Shown here: piece after piece, positions 1-5,318 of the stretch
How positions within the stretch are numbered: the stretch's first letter is position 1
Layout of the letters: each line of letters starts with the position of its first letter
NCBI GenBank assembly: GCA_012517645.1
Contig: JAAYUR010000231.1
Location: forward strand, 1-6,758
Direction: 5' to 3'
Length of the DNA stretch: 6,758 nt
Source of the DNA: Treponema sp.
Lineage (GTDB): Bacteria; Spirochaetota; Spirochaetia; Treponematales; UBA12059
The notes under the pieces: generated by a model
Database searches by the model: none
What the model was told of the DNA's origin: nothing
Seen by the model: only the letters and a program-made list of their open reading frames with translations
Translations under genes and position numbers: made by a program

Positions 1-450
1 CTCCGTGGAGCACAGGCGCAGCATGCCCCGGGTCACGAACACGAGGCCCCCGGGGGCGGCGAAGGCGTTGATCGAGTCGCTGTCCAGGACCAGGAAGTGG
101 TAGCCCCCGAAGGTCTCCGGCCGTGTGGAGAAGAGGGCCAGGGACTGGCCCAGGAGATTCAGGTATCGAGAGGCGGCGGCGTTGTCGTAGGGCCTGGCGG
201 TGGTAAGCACCTGGGCGCCCACGGAGCGGCCGATGTAGTATTCCTGCTCCGGGGTGATGTCCTCGAAGGTTTTCTCCACCGCGCCCGCGACCTTGGTTAT
301 GGACGAAGCCTGCTCGGTAGTGATCACGCCGGTCGCGGCCGCGATTCCGGAACCCGCTTCCGCGATGCTGACGCAGGAGATCATCGAGATCGAGACGAGA
401 ACGGCCGGAACGATCGCCCGCAGGCGCGAAACCATAGAGTCGGCTCTCAT
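1..450 (-). CDS. M48-family metalloprotease, exported, N-terminal part (partial at window edge)
   Basis: The first 150 codons are present and the gene runs off the left edge with no stop. The start at 450 overlaps the TGA of the upstream SH3b gene (TGATG) and sits five bases after a GGAGGG site, so it is preferred over Met6. Residues 8-25 form a basic-then-hydrophobic signal segment. It leads to Cys26 in a relaxed lipobox (SMISC), so the product may be a lipoprotein; AEA at 31-33 could instead be a signal peptidase I site. The mature part has PEQEYYIGRSVGAQVL at 67-82 and INAFAAPGGLVFVTRGML at 127-144. The second is the strand typically just before the zinc-binding HEXXH helix in M48 (BepA/LoiP/Ste24-like) proteases. 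That helix would lie beyond the window, so activity cannot be judged. The likely role is periplasmic protein quality control or envelope proteolysis. The family call is firm and the substrate unknown. Confidence 0.85.
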   Translation of the reverse strand, partial: MRADSMVSRLRAIVPAVLVSISMISCVSIAEAGSGIAAATGVITTEQASSITKVAGAVEKTFEDITPEQEYYIGRSVGAQVLTTARPYDNAAASRYLNLLGQSLALFSTRPETFGGYHFLVLDSDSINAFAAPGGLVFVTRGMLRLCSTE

Positions 451-929
451 CATATCCCTCCCTTCGGGAGGATACCGCCGTCCGCGAGGAAGGCCTTGAG
501 CTCCTCGGGCTTGAACCGGATCTTCTCCATCGCGTCGATGGCGGCGAAATCCAGGGCCGCGTTCTGGCTGCGGTACTGGGCCTCCACCTGGGCGTTGAAC
601 CCCTTGCCGGCCAGGGATACCTCGGAACTCGAGGCGCCCGTCCCGCTTCCTCCCTGGGAACTGAGGGCGACGGCTTTCTTGGTTATCGAGGAGCCGTGGA
701 CCCAACCCTGGAGTTTGCCGGCCTCCGCGGACACCCGCGCCCAGCCGGATTTTTCCTCCAGGACGGAGACCTTGGCCCCGTATTTCAGGACCCCCAGGGT
801 CTTGCCGGTAAACGACGGCTGGTCCCGGAGGATGGTCTCCTTGACCTGGACGATCGCCTCCGCGCCCGCCGCCCACAAGCCAAGGGCCAGGAGGAGGGAG
901 AACATCACGATCAACCCGAGTTTCTTCAT
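450..929 (-). CDS. Secreted SH3b-domain protein
   Basis: This is a 159-residue protein starting at the ATG at 929. A longer frame opens at 1001, but only the 929 start gives a clean signal peptide: MKKLG, a hydrophobic core over residues 5-20, and an AEA cleavage site at 23-25. A GGAG lies about 11 bases upstream of that ATG. Residues about 27-85 form a bacterial SH3 (SH3b) domain with the usual pattern of ILRDQPS, then GKTLGVLKYGAKVSVLEE, then GWARV and GWVHGSSI. A Gly/Ser-rich linker (88-103) leads to a tail (104-159) with SLAGKGFNAQVEAQYRSQN, which I do not recognise as a named domain. SH3b domains often bind peptides or cell-wall material. The TGA overlaps the start of the M48 protease, and a promoter-like element lies just upstream, so the two probably form one transcript. 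An accessory or targeting role for the protease is inference. Confidence 0.85.
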   Translation of the reverse strand: MKKLGLIVMFSLLLALGLWAAGAEAIVQVKETILRDQPSFTGKTLGVLKYGAKVSVLEEKSGWARVSAEAGKLQGWVHGSSITKKAVALSSQGGSGTGASSSEVSLAGKGFNAQVEAQYRSQNAALDFAAIDAMEKIRFKPEELKAFLADGGILPKGGI

Positions 930-963
930 CGCCGGACGCTCCGTACTACAGGGATATGTCGTG

Positions 964-972
964 AGTATAGCA
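964..972 (-). promoter_or_regulatory. Putative extended -10 promoter for the SH3b-M48 pair
   Basis: Read on the minus strand this is TGCTATACT, a full extended -10 element (TGn before TATACT), placed so that transcription would start near 957, about 28 bases before the ATG at 929. No good -35 hexamer lies at 16-18 bases, but an extended -10 can work without one. It falls in the gap between rarD and the SH3b gene, where a promoter would be expected. Confidence 0.5.
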
Positions 973-987
973 CATCCCCGCGGCAAA

Positions 988-1023
988 GGAACCTCGGGCA
1001 ATCCGGGCGTTCACCTTGGTTCC
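988..1023 (-). terminator. Weak candidate terminator hairpin at the 3' end of rarD
   Basis: On the minus strand GGAACC (1018-1023) pairs with GGTTCC (988-993) around a 24-base loop. The loop holds a further short CGG/CCG pairing. The hairpin spans the rarD stop codon. Only a short T-rich run (TTTG) follows, so termination would be inefficient. It could equally be chance. Confidence 0.25.
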
Positions 1024-1946
1024 GGAGACGCACCGGGTGATCGTTTCGTTGACGAGGATCGACGCCCCCGGGTCACCCCGAAGATGGCCAGGGCGGCCAC
1101 CACGCAGCCCAGGGTCACAGCCCGGGTCAGGTCCAGCTTTTCCCCGTACAACAGGACCCCGACCAGGAGCTGGAGGGTCGGGGAGATGTACTGGAGGAGG
1201 CCCATTTTGGACAGAGGAAGGCGGACCACCCCCGCGGCGTAGGACAGCAGGGGGATCGCCGTCACCGGACCGGCCAGGGCCAGCAGGGCGGTATTCCAGG
1301 CGCCCAGGTTGCCGAAGGCCCCCCGTCCCGCCTTCTGCTCCAGGACCAGGAAGGCGAGGGCGAAGGGAAAGACCGCCGCGGTCTCCAGGGTCAGGCCGGT
1401 CAGCACGTCCAGGCCGGCCGTCTTCTTCACAAGGCCGTACAGGGCGAAGGTGAACGCCAGGGAGAGGGCGATCCAGGGCAGGCGGCCGTAGGAAAGGGTC
1501 TGGATCGCGATGCCCAACCCGGCGACCAGGTAGGAGGCGATCATGCCCCGGTCCATGCGCTCCCGAAGGACCAGGGCTCCCAGGGCCGCGGAAACCAGGG
1601 GGTTCAGGTAGTAGCCCAGGGAGGATTCCAGGATATGGGAGGAGTTAACAGCCCAGATGTAGATACCCCAGTTGACGCTGACCAGGAGCCCCGAGGCCGC
1701 GGCCGCGCCGAGCCTGCCCGGGTTCCCCAGGACCTCCCGGAGCCTACCCGCCCTGCCCAGCGCCAGGGACACGACCAGGGTGAACGCGAAGGCCCATAGG
1801 ATCCGGTGCGCGAGTATCTGGAAGGACGGGACCGAGGAAAGGCTCTTCCAGTAGATGGGGAAGAGTCCCCACATCCCGAAGGCCGCTATTCCGTACAGAA
1901 TGCCCCGGGATTCCGAGGAGCGGGGTTCCCGGTCCGGATTCGCCAT
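1011..1946 (-). CDS. rarD: EamA-family transporter, RarD-like
   Basis: This is a 311-residue polytopic inner-membrane protein of the drug/metabolite transporter superfamily with about ten hydrophobic segments in two EamA repeats. Motifs typical of the RarD subfamily are visible in order: GILYGIAAFGMWGLFPIYWK near the N-terminus, NWGIYIWAVNSSHILESSLGYYLNPLVS in the first half, LPWIALSLAFTFALYGLVKK in the middle, and GPVTAIPLLSYAAG followed by LPLSKMGLLQYISPTLQLLVG near the end. The length fits the family. A longer frame opens at 2000 but its extra residues are translated from the terminator hairpin. The ATG at 1946 has AAAGGAG (1952-1958) five bases upstream and gives the expected short N-terminus. 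The substrate of RarD proteins is not settled; the name comes from an old chloramphenicol-resistance link. The gene starts just after the ribosomal terminator and has no obvious promoter of its own. It ends in a short basic, Ser-rich cytoplasmic tail. Confidence 0.9.
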   Translation of the reverse strand: MANPDREPRSSESRGILYGIAAFGMWGLFPIYWKSLSSVPSFQILAHRILWAFAFTLVVSLALGRAGRLREVLGNPGRLGAAAASGLLVSVNWGIYIWAVNSSHILESSLGYYLNPLVSAALGALVLRERMDRGMIASYLVAGLGIAIQTLSYGRLPWIALSLAFTFALYGLVKKTAGLDVLTGLTLETAAVFPFALAFLVLEQKAGRGAFGNLGAWNTALLALAGPVTAIPLLSYAAGVVRLPLSKMGLLQYISPTLQLLVGVLLYGEKLDLTRAVTLGCVVAALAIFGVTRGRRSSSTKRSPGASPEPR

Positions 1947-1963
1947 GACGGCTCCTTTGCGCG

Positions 1964-1994
1964 AAAATCGAAACGGCCGCCCCGGGGGCGGCCG
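1964..1994 (-). terminator. Intrinsic terminator closing the alpha operon
   Basis: On the minus strand the arm at 1985-1994 pairs perfectly with 1974-1983, a ten-base all-GC stem around a tiny loop. It is followed by TTTCGATTTTC (about 1963-1973). It lies 21 bases after the stop of the zinc-ribbon gene. The other strand has no T-rich run after the stem, so it should act only on minus-strand transcription. The T-tract is interrupted by CGA, so some readthrough into rarD is plausible. A second small hairpin (TAGCC/GGCTA, 2005-2018) includes the preceding stop codon. Confidence 0.8.
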
Positions 1995-2015
1995 CTCCAT
2001 AGGGTAGCCCGGAGG

Positions 2016-2186
2016 CTACTTCTTGTTGGCGATGGTCGCCTTGCAGGTCTTGCAGATCTTGGTCTTCTTGCCGTCGATCTCCTGCTCGTAGAGGACCTTC
2101 ACGGCCTCGCGCTTGCAGACCGGGCAGGTGCCCCGGCCTCCCGCGACCTGGTCGCGCAGACCCTTCCCGCGATGAGCCTTGGACAT
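2016..2186 (-). CDS. Small zinc-ribbon protein at the end of the alpha operon
   Basis: This is a 56-residue, strongly basic protein starting at the ATG at 2186, with GGGAGGA eight to nine bases upstream, and ending in TAG at 2016. Four cysteines form two CXXC knuckles, CPVC (21-24) and CKTC (45-48), separated by a VKVLYEQEIDGKKTKI strand-turn-strand segment. This is a classic zinc-ribbon layout. The N-terminus (MSKAHRGKGLRDQV) is basic and suggests RNA or ribosome contact. The gene is 13 bases after rplQ and before the operon terminator, so it is almost certainly co-transcribed with the ribosomal genes. I do not recognise it as a standard ribosomal protein; L32, L33 and L36 differ in spacing and sequence. 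I have a vague memory of similar small proteins annotated as hypothetical in spirochaetes. A ribosome-associated or RNA polymerase-associated role is inference from context. Confidence 0.85.
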   Translation of the reverse strand: MSKAHRGKGLRDQVAGGRGTCPVCKREAVKVLYEQEIDGKKTKICKTCKATIANKK

Positions 2187-2199
2187 ATCCGTTCCTCCC

Positions 2200-2640
2200 C
2201 TACTCGGCCTTGGCCGCGGCGGCCTTCTTCTCGGCCTTCTTCGCCTTGGCGGCGGCTTTCTTGGCGTTCTTCTCGTCGTCGACCTTGCGGTCCACCAGCT
2301 CCAGGACCACCAGCTCCGCGGCGTCCTGCTTGCGGAACCCGATCTTCAGGATCCGGGTGTATCCTCCCGGCCGATCCTTCATCCGAACGCCGATATCCTG
2401 GAAGAGCTTGACCAGGACGGCCTCGTCCATGATCTTGCGGGCCGCCAGGCGGCGGTTGTGGACGGAATCGACCTTGGCCCGGGTGATCTCCTTCTCCGCG
2501 AAGCGTCGGACTTCCAGGGCCTTGGCCTTGGTGGTCACGATCCGTTCGTGCTTGAAGAGGACCGTCATCATGTTCCGCATCAAGGCCTTGCGGTGGGCCG
2601 CGTTCCTGTTCAGCTTGTTGAAGCCCTTCTTATGATTCAT
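2200..2640 (-). CDS. rplQ: 50S ribosomal protein L17
   Basis: L17 is a large-subunit protein near the peptide exit tunnel. The 146-residue product begins with the family signature (MNHKKGFNKLNRNAAHRKAL, then MRNMMTVLFKHERIVTTKAKA). It continues with the expected core to RPGGYTRILKIGFRKQDAAELVVLELVD at about 90-117. From about residue 120 there is an Ala/Lys-rich tail, which is common but variable in this family and probably disordered on the ribosome surface. The ATG at 2640 lies within the last codons of rpoA, giving an 11-base overlap. Its ribosome binding site (AAGGA) is inside rpoA, so translation is probably coupled. The zinc-ribbon gene follows after 13 bases. Confidence 0.97.
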   Translation of the reverse strand: MNHKKGFNKLNRNAAHRKALMRNMMTVLFKHERIVTTKAKALEVRRFAEKEITRAKVDSVHNRRLAARKIMDEAVLVKLFQDIGVRMKDRPGGYTRILKIGFRKQDAAELVVLELVDRKVDDEKNAKKAAAKAKKAEKKAAAAKAE

Positions 2641-3685
2641 TCGACTCTTCCTTCTGCATGGAAAGTTTCAGGTGGTTCCGGAGTTCCGTGTAATCGGGCA
2701 TGCCGAGGTCCAGGTTCCACTCCTTGAGCTTGTCCTTGATCTCCTGGAGGGACTTCTTCCCGAAGTTCCGGGTCTTGGCGATGTCGTCCTCGGTCTTGCG
2801 GGTCAGGTCGCCGATGGTCTTGATGTTGGCGTTCTTGAGGCAGTTCGAGGACCGCACCGAGAGCTCCAGCTCCTCCACCGGGGTGTTCAGGATCTGGCGG
2901 ATCCTCTCCTCGATCTCGTCGTTCTCGTCCTCCGCCCCGATCTCCCCCTCGTCGAAGTTGACGAAGATGGAGAAGTGGTCCTTGGCGATCTTGGCGGCCT
3001 CCGCGAGGGCGTCCTCGGGACGGAGGGTACCGTCGGTCCACACCTCCAGCAGGAGCTTGTCGTAGTCCGAGCGGTGGCCGACCCGGGTCGGCTCCACGGA
3101 GTACTTCACCTTCTTGACCGGGGAGAAGATCGCGTCCATCGGGATGGTGCCGACCACCTCGATGTACTTTTCGTTCACCTCGCTGGGAACGTAGCCCCGG
3201 CCCAGGTCCACCTGCATCTCCAGGTCCAGCTTGACGCCGTCCATCAGGGTGCAGATCCGGATCTCGGGGTTCAGTACCTCGAGGCCCTTGTCCTTGCCCA
3301 GGGATGCCCCGGTGATCTCGGCGGGCCCAGCCAACTCGAAGAGGAAGGTCCCCTGCTCCTCGTCGTTCGGCAGACGCAGGCGCAGCTGCTTCAGGGCGTT
3401 CAGGACTTCGATGGTGTCCTCTACGACGCCGGGTATGGTCTCGAACTCGCTGGTCACGGTGTGCTGGGCGCCGTCGGCGTCCGTCCGAACCAGGCGCACG
3501 GCGGTGATGGCGTAGCCCTGGATCGAGGAGAGGAGGATACGGCGCAGCGTGTTGCCGATCGTGGTGCCGTACCCGGGCTCGAAGGGATACGCGATGAACT
3601 TGCCGTACGTGGAGGAACTCTCGCTCGTTTCGTAGGTGATGCCTTTCGGCCGCTTGAATCCCTTGAGCAGGTTCTTTCGCGCCAT
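2630..3685 (-). CDS. rpoA: DNA-directed RNA polymerase alpha subunit
   Basis: The alpha subunit dimer nucleates assembly of RNA polymerase and contacts promoter UP elements and activators. The 351-residue protein has the N-terminal assembly domain at about 1-243, with PFEPGYGTTIGNTLRRILLSSI (34-55), LNPEIRICTLMDG (138-150) and IFSPVKKVKYSVEPTRVGHRSDYDKL (186-211). An acidic linker (about 245-262) follows, then the C-terminal domain (about 268-330). That domain keeps the DNA-contact region VRSSNCLKNANIKTIGDL, with Arg278 matching E. coli Arg265, and the NFGKKSLQEIK helix-hairpin-helix. About 20 further residues end in KEESNES. The start at 3685 follows AAGGAGAGG, nine bases after rpsD. The N-terminus closely matches spirochaetal RpoA as I recall it. 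Confidence 0.98.
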   Translation of the reverse strand: MARKNLLKGFKRPKGITYETSESSSTYGKFIAYPFEPGYGTTIGNTLRRILLSSIQGYAITAVRLVRTDADGAQHTVTSEFETIPGVVEDTIEVLNALKQLRLRLPNDEEQGTFLFELAGPAEITGASLGKDKGLEVLNPEIRICTLMDGVKLDLEMQVDLGRGYVPSEVNEKYIEVVGTIPMDAIFSPVKKVKYSVEPTRVGHRSDYDKLLLEVWTDGTLRPEDALAEAAKIAKDHFSIFVNFDEGEIGAEDENDEIEERIRQILNTPVEELELSVRSSNCLKNANIKTIGDLTRKTEDDIAKTRNFGKKSLQEIKDKLKEWNLDLGMPDYTELRNHLKLSMQKEESNES

Positions 3686-3694
3686 GTCCTCTCC

Positions 3695-4330
3695 TTACTT
3701 CGAGTAAAGCTCGACGACGAGCTGCTCGCGGATGTCGCCCATGTCGGTTATGTCCTGGCGCGCGGGCACGGCTACGAACTTGCCGGACAGGGCGTCGGGA
3801 TCCACGGAGAGCCAGGGCATGACGCCGCTCCGGGTGTACTCCTGGAGGGCCGCCTTGATCAGCTCCATCTTCTGGGAGGTCGGGTGGATGGCCACCGTGT
3901 CCCCGGGCTTGACCAGGAACGAGGAGACGTTCACCCGCTTGCCGTTCACGGTCACGTGGCCGTGCAGGACCAGCTGGCGGGCCTGGGACCGGGAGGTGGC
4001 GAATCGCAGGCGGTAGACCACGTTGTCCAGCCTCCGCTCGAGGAGGCCGAAGAGGTTGTCGCCGGTCTTGCCGGGCATGCGGAGGGCCTTCTCGTAGGCC
4101 AGGTGGAACTGCTTTTCCATGAGACCGTAGGTGCGCTTGAGTTTCTGCTTTTCCCGAAGCTGGACGGCGTAGTCGGAGACCTTGCCTGCCCGGGCCTTGG
4201 GATTCTTGCCGGGAGCGGGCCGCTTCCGGTTGACCGGGCACTTGTCGCTCTTGCAACGCTCGCCCTTGAGGAACAGTTTCTTCCCCTCCGCGCGGCAGAG
4301 CCGGCATCGGGGTCCTGTGTATCGGGCCAT
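3695..4330 (-). CDS. rpsD: 30S ribosomal protein S4, zinc-binding form
   Basis: S4 is a primary 16S rRNA-binding protein that nucleates 30S assembly and helps decoding fidelity; in E. coli it also represses its own alpha operon. The 211-residue product begins MARYTGPRCRLCR and carries Cys9, Cys12, Cys26 and Cys31, the spacing of the metal-binding (C+) S4 proteins known from Thermus and Geobacillus. The S4 RNA-binding domain is clear at about 97-155 (RLDNVVYRLRFATSRSQARQ, then LHGHVTVNGKRVN and KPGDTVAI). The C-terminus ends IREQLVVELYSK as is usual. The ATG at 4330 has GGGGGAGG upstream. It sits between rpsK (20-base gap) and rpoA, the order seen in E. coli. Whether it regulates this operon cannot be told: the only leader-like space before rpsM is 13 bases. 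Confidence 0.98.
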   Translation of the reverse strand: MARYTGPRCRLCRAEGKKLFLKGERCKSDKCPVNRKRPAPGKNPKARAGKVSDYAVQLREKQKLKRTYGLMEKQFHLAYEKALRMPGKTGDNLFGLLERRLDNVVYRLRFATSRSQARQLVLHGHVTVNGKRVNVSSFLVKPGDTVAIHPTSQKMELIKAALQEYTRSGVMPWLSVDPDALSGKFVAVPARQDITDMGDIREQLVVELYSK

Positions 4331-4350
4331 CTAGGTATCCTCCCCCTGCC

Positions 4351-4731
4351 TCAGATGCGGCGCGCCTTGGACGGGCGGCAGCCGTTGTGCGGTATCGGCG
4401 TCACGTCGTTGATGCTCTTGACCTTGAGGCCCAGGGCGCCCAACTGGCGGATCGCCGACTCGCGGCCCACTCCGGGGCCCTTCACGTAGACGTGCACCTC
4501 CCGGAGGCCCACGTTCAGGGCCTTCTGGACGGCCACCTCGGTCACGGACTGGGCGGCGAAGGGGGTGGACTTCTTCGCCCCGCGGAATCCCATGCCTCCG
4601 GAGGAGGCCCAGGAGATCGCGTTGCCGTTCAGGTCGGTCACGGTGATGATGGTATTGTTGAAGGTCGCCTGGATGTAGACGTTCCCCTCGTATACGCTCT
4701 TCTTCTCTTTCTTCTTCTTGGCGACGGCCAC
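4351..4731 (-). CDS. rpsK: 30S ribosomal protein S11
   Basis: S11 lies on the platform of the small subunit near the mRNA exit and the E site. The 126-residue product has the family landmarks in order: VYIQATFNNTIITVTDLNGN (18-37), SGGMGFRGAKKSTPFAAQ (44-61), GPGVGRESAIRQL (85-97) and the C-terminal PHNGCRPSKARRI (114-126). The N-terminus is a Lys-rich extension (AKKKKEKK), normal for S11. The start codon is GTG at 4731, supported by GGAGG eight bases upstream. No in-frame ATG lies near it. The gap to rpsM is 18 bases. Confidence 0.98.
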   Translation of the reverse strand: MAVAKKKKEKKSVYEGNVYIQATFNNTIITVTDLNGNAISWASSGGMGFRGAKKSTPFAAQSVTEVAVQKALNVGLREVHVYVKGPGVGRESAIRQLGALGLKVKSINDVTPIPHNGCRPSKARRI

Positions 4732-4749
4732 TTCTCTATCCTCCCTAAC

Positions 4750-5118
4750 CTAGGCCTTCTTCTTCCCGGCCACGGTCTTCCTCTTGCCCTTGCGGGTCCG
4801 GGCGTTGGTCCGGGTTCGCTGGCCGTTGACCGGGAGGCCCTTCCTGTGGCGGAGGCCCCGGTAGCAGCCGATATCCATGAGCCGCTTGATGTTGAGCGCG
4901 ACCTCGGAGCGGAGGCGGCCCTCCACCTTGTAGTCGTTCTCGATCACCTTGCGGAGCTCGTTGATCTCCTCGTTGGACAGGTCGTTGATCCGCTTGTCCG
5001 GGTCGATCTTGACGCTGTCGCAGATCTTCCGGGCGCTGGTCCGGCCGATGCCGAAGATGTAGGTGAGGGCGATCTCTACGTGCTTGTTGGGGAGGTCCAC
5101 TCCCGCGATGCGTGCCAT
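4750..5118 (-). CDS. rpsM: 30S ribosomal protein S13
   Basis: S13 sits in the head of the small subunit, contacts the P-site tRNA with its C-terminal tail and bridges to the 50S. The 122-residue protein starts MARIAGVDLPNKHVEIALTY, includes the helix-two-turn-helix region around IFGIGRTSARKIC (21-33), and ends with the conserved RGLRHRKGLPVNGQRTRTNA stretch followed by a Lys/Arg-rich tail. The ATG at 5118 is preceded by GGAGGAA, which overlaps the TGA of rpmJ (TGAGGAGG), so ribosomes finishing rpmJ can restart here. All family features are intact. Confidence 0.98.
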   Translation of the reverse strand: MARIAGVDLPNKHVEIALTYIFGIGRTSARKICDSVKIDPDKRINDLSNEEINELRKVIENDYKVEGRLRSEVALNIKRLMDIGCYRGLRHRKGLPVNGQRTRTNARTRKGKRKTVAGKKKA

Positions 5119-5131
5119 GGGGTATTCCTCC

Positions 5132-5245
5132 TCAACCCTGCTTCTGCTTGTGCTTGGGATTGTCGCAGATTATCCGGACGATGCCGTTCCGCTTGATCAC
5201 CTTGCACTTATCGCAAATGCGCTTGACGCTGGTCCTGACTTTCAT
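5132..5245 (-). CDS. rpmJ: 50S ribosomal protein L36, zinc-binding form
   Basis: This 37-residue gene starts at the ATG at 5245 with GGAGG six bases upstream and ends in TGA at 5132. The protein begins MKVRTSVKRICDKCKVIKR and has Cys11, Cys14, Cys27 and His32. This is the CX2C-X12-CX4H zinc site of standard (C+) L36. L36 is the smallest protein of the large subunit and helps stabilise the 23S rRNA fold. It is usually found next to rpsM, as here. Its length and metal site match the family exactly. Confidence 0.96.
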   Translation of the reverse strand: MKVRTSVKRICDKCKVIKRNGIVRIICDNPKHKQKQG

Positions 5246-5318
5246 TCGTTCCTCCACGGTCCAATAAGTCTTCTTTGTACCACGCTATAGCCTTCAGAGT
5301 CCATAGACTCCCTGCCGG
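5246..5318 (-). promoter_or_regulatory. secY-rpmJ spacer with small hairpin and possible weak promoter
   Basis: This 73-base spacer is the longest gap within the ribosomal run. It holds a perfect five-base inverted repeat (GAGTC, loop, GACTC at 5297-5310). It also holds a weak promoter-like pair on the minus strand: TGGACT (5298-5303), an 18-base spacer, and TACAAA (5274-5279) preceded by TGG as an extended -10. Each hexamer matches the consensus at four of six positions. An internal promoter for the alpha operon is plausible. The spacer holds no adk, map or infA remnant that I can see. Confidence 0.3.

Noticed and set aside
930..1001. Longer N-terminus for the SH3b protein starting at 1001
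   Set aside because: It would bury the signal peptide behind 24 unrelated residues and run through the promoter-like element; the 929 start gives a textbook signal peptide.
97..1242. 381-codon open frame on the plus strand across the M48, SH3b and rarD region
   Set aside because: It crosses three minus-strand genes with clear domain evidence, and it shows no domain or ribosome binding site.
1947..2000. Longer N-terminus for rarD starting at 2000
   Set aside because: The extra residues (Pro/Arg-rich) come from the terminator hairpin and its T-tract. The ATG at 1946 has a good AAAGGAG and gives the usual N-terminus.
2637..4307. 556-codon minus-strand frame overlapping rpsD and rpoA
   Set aside because: It is a shifted frame of rpsD and rpoA; its Arg/Pro/Gly-rich translation is typical of out-of-frame GC-rich DNA.
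2672..4489. 605-codon open frame on the plus strand
   Set aside because: It lies wholly antisense to rpoA, rpsD and rpsK, which are certain genes. In this GC-rich DNA the sense genes rarely use TTA, CTA or TCA, so the opposite strand lacks stops. Its product is Val/Leu/Gly-rich with no recognisable domain.
5119..5131. S4-type autoregulatory leader before rpsM
   Set aside because: Only 13 bases separate rpmJ and rpsM, and they are mostly ribosome binding site, so the E. coli-style pseudoknot has no space here. A site spanning into rpmJ cannot be excluded by eye.
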